Source: CALXQW01 sp031553045 (lineage in GTDB: Bacteria; Verrucomicrobiota; Verrucomicrobiia; Opitutales; Intestinicryptomonadaceae). Taken from it: a stretch of DNA of 58,779 bases. The notes below the pieces were generated by a model. That model was not told the origin of the DNA and made no database searches. It worked only from the letters and a program-made list of their open reading frames with translations. Below are positions 25,623-33,888 of this stretch, piece after piece; position 1 is the first letter of the stretch, and each line of letters begins with the position of its first letter. The stretch covers positions 1-58,779 of the forward strand of contig JAVBLZ010000007.1 in NCBI GenBank assembly GCA_031553045.1. Direction: 5' to 3'. The position numbers and the translations under genes were made by a program.

Positions 25623-26414
25623 TTAAATCCCAAAAAAGCTTTCCGCATTTTGAGTTGTTATTTCCGCCATTTTTTCCAGCCCTATATTGAAACTTTCCGC
25701 AGCTTGGCGGGCGGTCAATGCAAGATGCATGGGGCTGCATTCTTTACCCCTGAATGGCACGGGCGCTAGGTAGGGGCAATCGGTCTCTAACATAAGTTTT
25801 TCCAGCCCTTGGGCAAGCATTGCCAGACGCATTTCCCCCGCCTGTTTGTAAGTTATTATGCCCGTAAAAGAAGCCCTGCCCCCCAATTCATTAAGACGCC
25901 TTACCTCATCAACAGAGCCGCTAAAGCAGTGAAACACTGTATTTTCAAAGCCCAAGCCTGAATCTTCAATAATTTTCATCGCATCATCAAACGCCGACCT
26001 TGCGTGTATTATTGCCTTAAGTTTGAATTTTTTTGCGAGCGCAAGTTGGGTTTTGAATGCTGTTTTTTGCGCCTCTACAATTTCTTCATAATTTGCGTCG
26101 TCCGCAGATATTCTGTAATAGTCTAGACCAATTTCACCCATTGCGCAGGGCGGCTTTGCAGACTTCATGAAAGCTTCTACCTCATCAAGTTTTGAAAGAG
26201 AGTCTGCGTCAAGCTCAGTAGGATGCAGGCCTATTGCCCAAAAAATATTTTCATTTTGCAAACTACATTCTGAATAGACCTTCCAGTCTTCATAATTTGC
26301 CGAAGCGTTCAGTATTTTCGCAACAGAATTTGCACGGCTTGCCTCCAAAACCTCTTTAAGAGCGCCCCTTTTTATGAAGCAATCTAAATGTGCGTGTGTG
26401 TCTATTAAATTCAT
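25623..26414 (-). CDS. tatD: TatD-family metal-dependent hydrolase (DNase)
   Basis: A 263-residue amidohydrolase-fold protein. Metal-binding motifs are present in order: DTHAHLD at residues 5-11, WAIGLHPTE, MGEIGLDYYRI with the bridging Glu, IIHARSAFDDA, VFHCFSGS, and LMLETDCPYLAP with the late Asp. TatD proteins are 3'-5' exonucleases and DNA-damage-linked hydrolases. The length is normal. It is the first gene of the tatD-prmA unit and is divergent from the peroxiredoxin gene, with 103 bases between. Confidence 0.93.
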   Translation of the reverse strand: MNLIDTHAHLDCFIKRGALKEVLEASRANSVAKILNASANYEDWKVYSECSLQNENIFWAIGLHPTELDADSLSKLDEVEAFMKSAKPPCAMGEIGLDYYRISADDANYEEIVEAQKTAFKTQLALAKKFKLKAIIHARSAFDDAMKIIEDSGLGFENTVFHCFSGSVDEVRRLNELGGRASFTGIITYKQAGEMRLAMLAQGLEKLMLETDCPYLAPVPFRGKECSPMHLALTARQAAESFNIGLEKMAEITTQNAESFFGI

Positions 26415-26471
26415 CCGGAAAAATTTTCTAAACTTATGCTTGTCTATAAATCTAAAAGTGAGAATATAAAT

Positions 26472-26487
26472 TTGAAAAGAATTTCAA
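26472..26487. promoter_or_regulatory. TTGAAA-N4-TTTCAA inverted repeat upstream of the peroxiredoxin gene
   Basis: A perfect 6-base inverted repeat lies 30 bases before the ATG, just past a TATAAA box at 26465-26470 (TTGTCT at 26440 is a possible -35 with long spacing). The position suits an operator or early leader. No known regulator consensus can be claimed. Confidence 0.35.
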
Positions 26488-26503
26488 TATCAAATTTTAA
26501 AAC

Positions 26504-26509
26504 AGGAGA
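26504..26509 (+). promoter_or_regulatory. ribosome binding site of the peroxiredoxin gene
   Basis: AGGAGA lies 8 bases before the ATG at 26518, the strongest Shine-Dalgarno site in the window. It suggests high expression. Confidence 0.8.
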
Positions 26510-26517
26510 CAAAATAT

Positions 26518-27147
26518 ATGTCCGCATTAGTTGGTAAACCTGCGCCGGATTTTTGCGCAAAAGCCGTTGTCGATTGTCAAGTTGTCGATAGTTTTACTTT
26601 AAGTCAATTCAAAGGCAACAAATATGTTTTGCTTTTTTTCTATCCCAAAGACTTCACTTTTGTCTGCCCTACCGAGATTGTAAGCTTTCAGGAAAACCTC
26701 AAAGCCTTTGAAGACAGGGGCGTACAGGTGATTGCCTGCTCCACAGATTCCGAGTATTCCCACTTGGCGTGGGTGAACGCCTCTAAAAATGACGGCGGCA
26801 TAAAAGGCGTAACGTTCCCGATAGTTGCAGACACAAACAAAACTATCGCTGAAAATTACGGCGTTTTGGCCGGCAAAAAATATTACGATGCCGAAGGTCT
26901 TGCCCAAGTTGAGGGTGAGCTTGTTGCGCTACGAGGTCTTTTTGTGATAGACAAGCAAGGCATAGTTCAGCACGCCTTGGTGAATAATTTTGGCATAGGC
27001 CGCTCTACGGAAGAGGCGTTGCGCATTGTTGACGCAATTTTACATTTTGAAAAATTTGGCGAAGTTTGCCCCGCAAACTGGCACAAAGGCGGCAAGGCGC
27101 TCAAGGCTACGCATGAGAGTATAAGTGAATTTTTATCTGAAAAATAA
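26518..27147 (+). CDS. typical 2-Cys peroxiredoxin (AhpC/Prx1 type)
   Basis: A 209-residue cytosolic peroxidase reducing H2O2 and organic peroxides. The peroxidatic cysteine is C50 in YPKDFTFVCPTE, the resolving cysteine is about C184 in GEVCPANWHKG, and the FYPKDFTFVCP and SHLAWV segments are those of typical 2-Cys enzymes. The C-terminal helix with HESISEFLSEK follows. A strong Shine-Dalgarno site is present. The stop overlaps the start of trxB by one base (TAATG), which suggests that the thioredoxin reductase or a partner thioredoxin recycles it. AhpC and Prx1 groups cannot be separated by eye. Confidence 0.95.
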   Translation: MSALVGKPAPDFCAKAVVDCQVVDSFTLSQFKGNKYVLLFFYPKDFTFVCPTEIVSFQENLKAFEDRGVQVIACSTDSEYSHLAWVNASKNDGGIKGVTFPIVADTNKTIAENYGVLAGKKYYDAEGLAQVEGELVALRGLFVIDKQGIVQHALVNNFGIGRSTEEALRIVDAILHFEKFGEVCPANWHKGGKALKATHESISEFLSEK

Positions 27148-28067
27148 TGGAAGAAGTAATCATAATAGGTAGCGGCTGCGCCGGTTTGAGTGCGGCAATT
27201 TATGCGGCAAGGGCTGAGCTGAAACCCCTTGTAATAGAGGGCGTACAACCGGGCGGGCAAATTATCACAACTTCAGAGGTTGAAAATTTTCCATCTCATC
27301 CAAATGGGATAGCGGGTTTTGATTTGACGTGGAATATGCGTCAACAGGCGGAAAAATTCGGCGCACGCATAGAAAGCGCTGAAGTTAAAAGCGTAGATTT
27401 TACAGGTGCGGTCAAAAAGATTTTTTGCGATAACGGCAATGTGCTTGAAGCAAAAAATGTGATTATAGCCGTGGGTGCGCAACCCCGTATGACCCGTGTC
27501 AAGGGTGAGGCGGAGATGTTTGGCGGCAAGGGTATTTCCACCTGTGCAACTTGCGACGGCGCATTTTTCCGCAATCAAGACGTGGTGGTTATAGGCGGCG
27601 GCGACACCGCCTGCGAGGAGGCCGATTTCCTTACCCGTTTTTGCAGCAGCGTTACAATCATACATCGCAGGCAGGATTTCAGGGCGAGCAAAATTATGGT
27701 GGCGCGCATCAAAGAAAACCCAAAAATCAAATTGCTGTTGGACAGCGTGGTGGATGAATTTGTGGCGGACGCTTCAGGCAAATGCGCTGCCGTGGTGGTG
27801 CGCAATACGCTTAGTCATGAGGCGTTAAAAGTGCCCTGCAAGGCGGCATTTTTGGCGATAGGCCACATCCCCAATACCGAGGCTTTCAAAGGTCAGGTGG
27901 CAATGGATGCCGAGGGCTTTATCATCCCGCAGGGCAACTCTTTGGTGAAGACAAATGTCGCCAACGTTTATGTTGCCGGAGACTGTTCCGATAAAATATT
28001 CAGGCAGGCAATCACGGCAAGCGCTATGGGCGTGATGGCGTCTTTGAGCATAGAAAAAAACTTATAA
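27147..28067 (+). CDS. trxB: thioredoxin reductase (NADPH)
   Basis: A 306-residue flavoprotein. The FAD motif GSGCAGLSAAIYAARAE is at the N-terminus, the redox pair CATC is at C133/C136, and the NADPH-binding GGGDTACEEADFL follows. The C-terminal YVAGDCSDKIFRQAITA is the second FAD segment. The length is normal for the low-Mr enzyme. It is translationally coupled to the peroxiredoxin gene. An electron path NADPH - TrxB - thioredoxin (encoded elsewhere) - peroxiredoxin is expected. Confidence 0.95.
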   Translation: MEEVIIIGSGCAGLSAAIYAARAELKPLVIEGVQPGGQIITTSEVENFPSHPNGIAGFDLTWNMRQQAEKFGARIESAEVKSVDFTGAVKKIFCDNGNVLEAKNVIIAVGAQPRMTRVKGEAEMFGGKGISTCATCDGAFFRNQDVVVIGGGDTACEEADFLTRFCSSVTIIHRRQDFRASKIMVARIKENPKIKLLLDSVVDEFVADASGKCAAVVVRNTLSHEALKVPCKAAFLAIGHIPNTEAFKGQVAMDAEGFIIPQGNSLVKTNVANVYVAGDCSDKIFRQAITASAMGVMASLSIEKNL

Positions 28068-28124
28068 TAAAATTCATCTGAATAATCTTCTTGAATGAAC
28101 GTCTAAACTTTGTAGATAAAAATT

Positions 28125-28706
28125 ATGCAAAATATGTTGAAGAAAATTTTTTTATTGGCGGCGGCGGCTTTAATAATTCCCGCAAACTTGTCGGCGCAAA
28201 GTTCCGTTGCCGATTTACAGCAAGACTTGGCATTGCTCAAACGTGAAGTTGGCACGCTGCGCATGGAGGTTGAACAACTGCGCCGCGACAATGAATCGCT
28301 TAAACTTTCCCTGCAAAAGGCTGGCAATGCCACGGCATCCAACGACGCTATGAAGGTGCAAATTGCGGCGGCAAAGGCGGAAATGCTCGCCCAGTCTGAA
28401 GCCAACAAGCGCGACATCTTGACGCAAGTCAAAAAAGAGATGGAATCTATGGCGCAACAGACAAATAAAAATATGCAATCTTTGGCAAACGCCATAGACT
28501 CTCGTCCGCAGGCTCCCCTGCCCACAACATTTACGGAAGACTATCCCAAAACCGGCGTGCCATACGTCGTAAAAAGCGGCGATACGCTCAGTAAAATAGC
28601 CAAAGAAAACAATTCAAAAATCAAATGGATTCAGGATGCAAACAAGATTACGGACATAAATAAGGGTCTGCAAATCGGCACAAAACTTTTCATCCCCCAG
28701 CAATAG
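28125..28706 (+). CDS. exported coiled-coil protein with C-terminal LysM domain
   Basis: A 193-residue protein. The signal peptide is KKIFLLAAAALIIPANLSA, then QSS. A coiled coil (about 29-75, DLQQDLALLKREVGTLRMEVEQL) is followed by an Ala/Lys-rich helix, a Pro-containing linker, and one LysM domain (about 147-191, YVVKSGDTLSKIAKENN ... GTKLFIP). LysM binds peptidoglycan glycan chains, so a periplasmic wall-associated role is likely. An alternative start at the fourth codon is possible. It lies 7 bases upstream of parB and probably shares its transcript. Confidence 0.85.
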   Translation: MQNMLKKIFLLAAAALIIPANLSAQSSVADLQQDLALLKREVGTLRMEVEQLRRDNESLKLSLQKAGNATASNDAMKVQIAAAKAEMLAQSEANKRDILTQVKKEMESMAQQTNKNMQSLANAIDSRPQAPLPTTFTEDYPKTGVPYVVKSGDTLSKIAKENNSKIKWIQDANKITDINKGLQIGTKLFIPQQ

Positions 28707-28713
28707 GAAGCAA

Positions 28714-29676
28714 ATGTCTAAAGAACGCAAATCTCTGGGTAGAGGGCTTGGCTCTATAATTTCCGCAGGCGTCAAAAAAAACGTCGTCGCTGAAGTAAAA
28801 TCTTCCGATGAAAAATCAAAATCGTCGGAAGCGAAAAACCACGGCGAAACAAAGCCTTCAAGCGTTGCAACCTCGCACGGGCTTTTCTCGGAAATTTTGC
28901 TGGAAAAAATTGCGCTGAGCCCCTATCAGGCGCGCAAAGAGTTTGACGCCGAAGGCATAAATCAACTTGCCGAATCCATATCCAGCGAAGGCCTGATGCA
29001 GCCAATTTTGGTAAGGCAACTTAAAGATTCGTCTTATGAGCTAATCGCCGGCGAGCGGCGCTTGAGGGCGTGCAAGCAGTTGGGGCTTAAACGCATAATT
29101 GCTTGCGTACAAACTGCGAGCGACGTTTCCGCCGCAGTAAAAGGCCTCATAGAAAATTTGCAACGCACAGATTTAAACCCCATGGAAGAAGCCAGAGGCA
29201 TTGCAAATTTGATTGAAAATTTCCACCTCACCCAAGAGAGTGCGGCGGCAAGATTGGGCAAGCCCAGAAGCAACATTACAAACACTCTGCGTTTGCTCTC
29301 TTTGCCTGCGGAAGTGCAAAACTTCATCTCAAAAGGGCTTTTGACACTGGGGCACGCCAAGGTTATTTTAGGTCTGCCGGACAAGGCAAGGCAGGCAATC
29401 CTCGCCAGAAAAATCATAGAAAACGGGCTTAGCGTGCGCCTTGCGGAAGAAGCCGTCAAGCGCCTTAAAGATGAAACCGCACGCACAACTCAAGGCACTA
29501 AAACTGCGGTGAAAGCGCAGAGTGCGGTCATAAAAGATGTTGAGAAGAAAATCTCTCAAAAACTGAACGCCCAAGTTACGCTGAAAGATTCGCCCAAACA
29601 CGGCAAAATTGTGATTGATTATTTTGGAAACGAAGATTTGCAGCGCATTCTTGAGCTTTTGGGAATTATTGCTTAA
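28714..29676 (+). CDS. parB: chromosome partitioning protein ParB
   Basis: A 320-residue ParB/Spo0J protein. The ParA-contacting N-terminus RKSLGRGLGSIIS is present. After a charged linker the ParB CTPase domain follows (about 60-150: LSPYQARKEF, GERRLRACKQLGLKRI, GLIENLQRTDLNPMEEARG), then a helix-turn-helix (LGKPRSNITNTLRLLSLP) that binds parS, and a C-terminal dimerisation region. It loads at parS sites and spreads near the origin. No parA is adjacent in this window, although the two are usually neighbours. The stop overlaps the next start (TAATG). Confidence 0.95.
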   Translation: MSKERKSLGRGLGSIISAGVKKNVVAEVKSSDEKSKSSEAKNHGETKPSSVATSHGLFSEILLEKIALSPYQARKEFDAEGINQLAESISSEGLMQPILVRQLKDSSYELIAGERRLRACKQLGLKRIIACVQTASDVSAAVKGLIENLQRTDLNPMEEARGIANLIENFHLTQESAAARLGKPRSNITNTLRLLSLPAEVQNFISKGLLTLGHAKVILGLPDKARQAILARKIIENGLSVRLAEEAVKRLKDETARTTQGTKTAVKAQSAVIKDVEKKISQKLNAQVTLKDSPKHGKIVIDYFGNEDLQRILELLGIIA

Positions 29677-30611
29677 TGTATTATGTAAAGATAGTTCTGT
29701 TTCTTATCTGTCTGGGGAGCGCCCTTTGCGGTCTTGCGGCGCCTCATAATAACGACTTCCGCAAGAACTACATCCCTCAAGAAGGCAACTTCAAAAATAA
29801 AGATTGGCAAGGCACTTCCCAGATGTACGACACCTCTGGCAAGAAGGATTTTTCCAATGAAAAATTTTACCAGTCTGACAGCGTGAACAGGTCTATCAAC
29901 AAAAAGTTCGACGGGCTGGACAACAAGGGTGAAAACTTTACGAACAAAGATTTTACGAACAAAGATTTGCAATATTCCAACGCTTCAAAAAAGCCTGAAA
30001 ATTTAAAAAAAAATTGGGATAAATCTGAAAATACGCCAAACTTCAAAAACTTGAATGAAGACCTAAATAAGAGCTATGGCGGCAATATAGAACTTGAAAA
30101 GGAATATAAATTCAAGCAGCACATTGTTGACCAAATGCAACACATGCAGGAAAATTCTTTGGCGGAAATCAACAAATTTTTCTCTCTTGGCAAAGATAAC
30201 GATACGGAGGGCATTCCCGTAACGGTGGCAAATGAAGACGCCCTTAAGTCAAGCAAAGTGCGCAACGAAAGCTTGCTGGACATATTGGGCGTATCGTCCA
30301 CAAAAGAAATCCAAAGAGGCTCAATCACGCTAAAAAAGAGCGCAGATTTGGGCACGATAAATATGTCGGATAAAGATTCAAAATCTTACGTTGAGGCTGA
30401 TTCACAAAATAAATTGAGCACAAAATCCGTTCAAAACACGCAAAACAAAAGCAGCGTTTCCGAAGGCGATTCTTCTAAAAATAAGCAAGAGGTTGTTGAA
30501 AGCGTGTCCTCTAAAATTGACACTTCAAAAACAAAATCCTTCTTTGGTTTGCCTCAAAATATGCGGCGCGGTGAAGCCACAATTAAAGTTGATGTTAAAA
30601 AATCAGAATAA
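29676..30611 (+). CDS. Asn/Lys/Ser-rich exported protein of unknown function
   Basis: I do not recognise this 311-residue protein. It has a signal peptide (VKIVLFLICLGSALCGLAA, then PHNND). Residues 25-110 carry short degenerate repeats with NKDF/NKKF (NFTNKDFTNKDLQ, SINKKFDG). A central helical part (KQHIVDQMQHMQENSLAEINKFF) follows, then a SLLDILGVSSTKEIQRGSITLKK stretch and a Ser/Lys-rich disordered tail. No catalytic motif is visible. Its start overlaps the parB stop by one base, so it is translationally coupled to parB, which is an unusual partner. No other gene is between it and the convergent addA. Confidence 0.7.
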   Translation: MYYVKIVLFLICLGSALCGLAAPHNNDFRKNYIPQEGNFKNKDWQGTSQMYDTSGKKDFSNEKFYQSDSVNRSINKKFDGLDNKGENFTNKDFTNKDLQYSNASKKPENLKKNWDKSENTPNFKNLNEDLNKSYGGNIELEKEYKFKQHIVDQMQHMQENSLAEINKFFSLGKDNDTEGIPVTVANEDALKSSKVRNESLLDILGVSSTKEIQRGSITLKKSADLGTINMSDKDSKSYVEADSQNKLSTKSVQNTQNKSSVSEGDSSKNKQEVVESVSSKIDTSKTKSFFGLPQNMRRGEATIKVDVKKSE

Positions 30612-30629
30612 AAAAATCTGCAGATAGCG

Positions 30630-30643
30630 GGCTTAAAAAAGCC
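30630..30643. terminator. small hairpin between convergent genes
   Basis: GGCTT-AAAA-AAGCC lies in the 32-base gap between the convergent ends of the parB unit and addA. It has no clear T-run on either strand, so terminator function is uncertain. Confidence 0.35.
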
Positions 30644-33600
30644 TCACTCGCCGGATTGATTATATTTTAAAACACGCATTGTAGATAGCGCCAATATTGC
30701 GCATTCAATTTTTTCTTCAGGCATTTTTATAAGTTTAGATAAAGCTGTCTTATAAATTTTAAGCTGCCTTGAGTATTTTTCCAGCAATTCCGATTCTGTT
30801 TTTGAGCTTAATGAATCACTCTTAAAGTCTATAATTAGGGCGCTTTGGGGCGTTGCATTGCCGTCCTTAAATATCAAAACTCTGTCCATTACTCCACTAG
30901 TCCAGACACCGTTTATGAGCGTGTCAAAATTTTTCTCACGCCAAATTTCAGTATTTTGGGGCGGGTCAAAAACTTTTTTAGCATCGTTACTTTCAAAAAT
31001 TTTTCGGAAATATTTTCTAATCACGGCTTCTTCATTTTCAGGATGCCTACCGGCAATAAAGGCGCAGGCTTCCTCATAACTTTTTGCCCTTTCTATTTTT
31101 TCAAGGGCGGAATGTATGAATGAGCCAAAGTCTAAAGCATCTTTTTCTTTGCCGCTTTTAAAACTGAATTTCAAGTTTTGAACGGCGTTTTGACTCGGCG
31201 TTTGCGCCTCAAAATCAAAGCTGTTTGAAGATGCAATTTTTATGGAAAGCAATGCGTCTTCATCCATTTTTTGTTTTGAAGACTCGGCAAATTTTTCAGG
31301 CGTTTCTGAATGTTTTTTAATCTCAAAATTTTTGTGCCAAGCAAGATTTGAACCCCTTACAACCCTGATTGTTTCAAGCTTTACAAGCCCGCCTTCCGGA
31401 CTTACAGATTCGCATTTTTTGTCATCTGCAAAAAATTCCCCAAGAAGATTTTTAAAGCCCTTCGCTTCCGCATTTTTATTTGCAAGCGGCTCATTGCTTA
31501 CGATATAGAGCGCACGTTTCGCCCTTGTCATTGCAACATAGTTACAGCAAATATCATCAAAAGACTCTTGCTCTTTAACGCTCTGACGCAAAGAGAAAAG
31601 TTCGTCCGAAAATTCGCAAATGGAACTCTTTGGCATGTTGACTGCCATAGAGTATTCGCCTGATCTAAGCACCTCCACGCCCATTCTTCTACTCCCGGAA
31701 TCTTTATAAGGCAATATTACCACATCAAAATCCAAGCCTTTAGATTTATGATAGGTCATCACCTGCACGGCGTCTTTGGCGGAACTTTCCGCAATGGTAT
31801 AGCTTGAGAGAAATTCCAAAAATTCGTCTATACTTTTTGATTTTAGCGCATCAAATTCCATTGCGGCAAAATGAATTTTTTGCCACCTAATCTGCGTGAA
31901 AGAATCTGTTATTGCATAGTCTTTGAGTATGGGCAAACAGAGGTCTTCCAAAGTTTTTGCAAAACCTTCGTTCAAGATTTTTTCAAGATTTTTTAAGATA
32001 AAAGCTTCCGCATCAATCGCTGCATAAGATGCAAATGGCGTCATTTTAAGATACTCCAAAGCGAAAGTGTTGCAAGGATGTGCGAGATATTTTAGCAGTT
32101 CTTTTATTGCCACGCCCAACATATTGTCGGAAATTATATCCACATTTAGCTCTCCGGAAAAACGCATTGTATCGCCATTTTCGTCGGCAGATTTGCGTAA
32201 AGATTCCGTAAGCTCCAAGGCAAAATCATTTCGCCTTACAAGTATGGCGCAAGTTAGCCCACGTTCAATAGGGCGTATTTCATTTAAAATTTCATAAATT
32301 TCCGAAGCCGGATTTTTCTTGTTGGCGGCGTCATTACCGGAGACAAACGCCACCAGACCTTGCGTTTCATTTGGCGGCAAATTTTCACCATTTTCCAACT
32401 TATGCGTTACATAGCTGGAATGATTTTGCCAAATGCCGTTCCACTTTTCCGCAGGGGCTCCAAGATTTTTGTAAAGCGCCTGAGCATCGCCAAATAGCGC
32501 ATTCACAGCGTCAATAATTATGGGCACAGAGCGCCAAGAAACCGTCAGGCTTTTTGCGGAATTTTCTATTTTCCCCTGATATTTTTCAAAAATTTCATCG
32601 AACAAATCCGGCGTGCCTCCACGCCATCTATATATTGATTGCTTTATGTCGCCCACATAAAAGAAACTGCGGCACCCTGAAGTATCTTGCAAAATTTCAT
32701 CAACCAAATTTTCAAAGATTTGCCACTGCTGCCTTGAAGTATCCTGAAATTCGTCAAAGAGCCAGTGGTCTATGCGTGAATCCAACCTAAATTCAACAGC
32801 CTCTCTTGCCAATGAGGAGCTATGTATTGAAAGCGTATCGGTGATGTCGGAAAACCCCAGCCGCCCTGCCGATAAAATTTCATCTTCATAAACTTTTGCA
32901 TAGGCTTCAAGTATTAAGGCTATTGCTTTGCTGCTTTCAAAGGTCTTTTTAAGTTCTGAAAATATGAGCGCCTCGCAAAGGGTGAGCATGTTTTTTAAGT
33001 CTTCCGCAGAAATTTCATGAGGCTTATTTCTGTAAACTATTGTCAGGCTTTTTAAATTTGATTTCTCTATTCTATATGCGGACGCAAGTTGCTCTACGGC
33101 GACAGGCAATTCATCGGGCACGCCCACATTGAAAGCTTTTTCAAAAAACCCCGCAATGCTTAATATTACGGGCGAATCATGCGCCTTTAAAGAATCTAAA
33201 GCCTCTGCGCAAGCATCCAAAGATATTCCCGAAACGCTCTTCAAGGATGGGAAAAATTTTCCAAAATCCCAATTTTCTATTTTTGAAACTTCCGAAAAAG
33301 TTTCATGGGCGTTTTCCACAAAATCTAAAACAGCCCGCAATGCCCCTTTTTCTACATAGCCGAAAGCTGCGATTTTTAGAGCCTGCGCAAACTCATTAAA
33401 AATTTTTTCGTCAGAATTAAAGATTTTAAAGACAGCGTCAAGAGCCTCAAATTTTGCTTTTTTCAAACCATAATCGCTCAAAATCTCTATACGTTTTGCG
33501 AAGCCAAGCTCTATTGAAAACGCCCTTAAAAGCGACGATGTGAAGGAATCTATTGTGGAAAGTTTTAAAGTGTCTATCGAAAGGCATATTTTGGAGAGCA

Positions 33601-33886
33601 ACTCTAAAAAATCTTGCTTTGTGTAAAGGCCTTTTGCGCCCAACCTATTTACATTAAAATTGAGTTCCTCTGCTTTATCGTCATATCTTGACGCATCCGC
33701 AAGACGTTCTAAAATCTTGTCCAAAAACTCCCCCGCCGACTTACGGGTAAAGGTTATTGCGCAGATTTTTTCAGGTTTTGAAACCAGCGCAAGCGCAATG
33801 AATCTGCTGACAAGCTCATAAGTTTTGCCAGACCCCGCCGATGCCAAAGTGCGTTCGTTTTTAAATATATATTTGGCTTCTTTCAC
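30644..33886 (-). CDS. AddA/RecB-like UvrD-family helicase with PD-(D/E)XK nuclease
   Basis: A 1080-residue protein. Walker A ASAGSGKT is at residues 15-22, motif Ia at ICAITFTRKSAGEF, motif II at LFDEFQDTSRQQW, and later motifs at VMTYHKSKGLDFDVVILPY and NYVAMTRAKRALYIVS. The C-terminus carries a RecB-type nuclease with LIIDFKSDS (D1020, K1022). It unwinds and degrades double-strand breaks to prepare recombination. The gene lies 2 bases after addB, as in AddAB/RexAB operons. The length and sequence are divergent from Bacillus AddA, so the exact subgroup is inferred. Confidence 0.88.
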   Translation of the reverse strand: MKEAKYIFKNERTLASAGSGKTYELVSRFIALALVSKPEKICAITFTRKSAGEFLDKILERLADASRYDDKAEELNFNVNRLGAKGLYTKQDFLELLSKICLSIDTLKLSTIDSFTSSLLRAFSIELGFAKRIEILSDYGLKKAKFEALDAVFKIFNSDEKIFNEFAQALKIAAFGYVEKGALRAVLDFVENAHETFSEVSKIENWDFGKFFPSLKSVSGISLDACAEALDSLKAHDSPVILSIAGFFEKAFNVGVPDELPVAVEQLASAYRIEKSNLKSLTIVYRNKPHEISAEDLKNMLTLCEALIFSELKKTFESSKAIALILEAYAKVYEDEILSAGRLGFSDITDTLSIHSSSLAREAVEFRLDSRIDHWLFDEFQDTSRQQWQIFENLVDEILQDTSGCRSFFYVGDIKQSIYRWRGGTPDLFDEIFEKYQGKIENSAKSLTVSWRSVPIIIDAVNALFGDAQALYKNLGAPAEKWNGIWQNHSSYVTHKLENGENLPPNETQGLVAFVSGNDAANKKNPASEIYEILNEIRPIERGLTCAILVRRNDFALELTESLRKSADENGDTMRFSGELNVDIISDNMLGVAIKELLKYLAHPCNTFALEYLKMTPFASYAAIDAEAFILKNLEKILNEGFAKTLEDLCLPILKDYAITDSFTQIRWQKIHFAAMEFDALKSKSIDEFLEFLSSYTIAESSAKDAVQVMTYHKSKGLDFDVVILPYKDSGSRRMGVEVLRSGEYSMAVNMPKSSICEFSDELFSLRQSVKEQESFDDICCNYVAMTRAKRALYIVSNEPLANKNAEAKGFKNLLGEFFADDKKCESVSPEGGLVKLETIRVVRGSNLAWHKNFEIKKHSETPEKFAESSKQKMDEDALLSIKIASSNSFDFEAQTPSQNAVQNLKFSFKSGKEKDALDFGSFIHSALEKIERAKSYEEACAFIAGRHPENEEAVIRKYFRKIFESNDAKKVFDPPQNTEIWREKNFDTLINGVWTSGVMDRVLIFKDGNATPQSALIIDFKSDSLSSKTESELLEKYSRQLKIYKTALSKLIKMPEEKIECAILALSTMRVLKYNQSGE

Positions 33887-33888
33887 GG

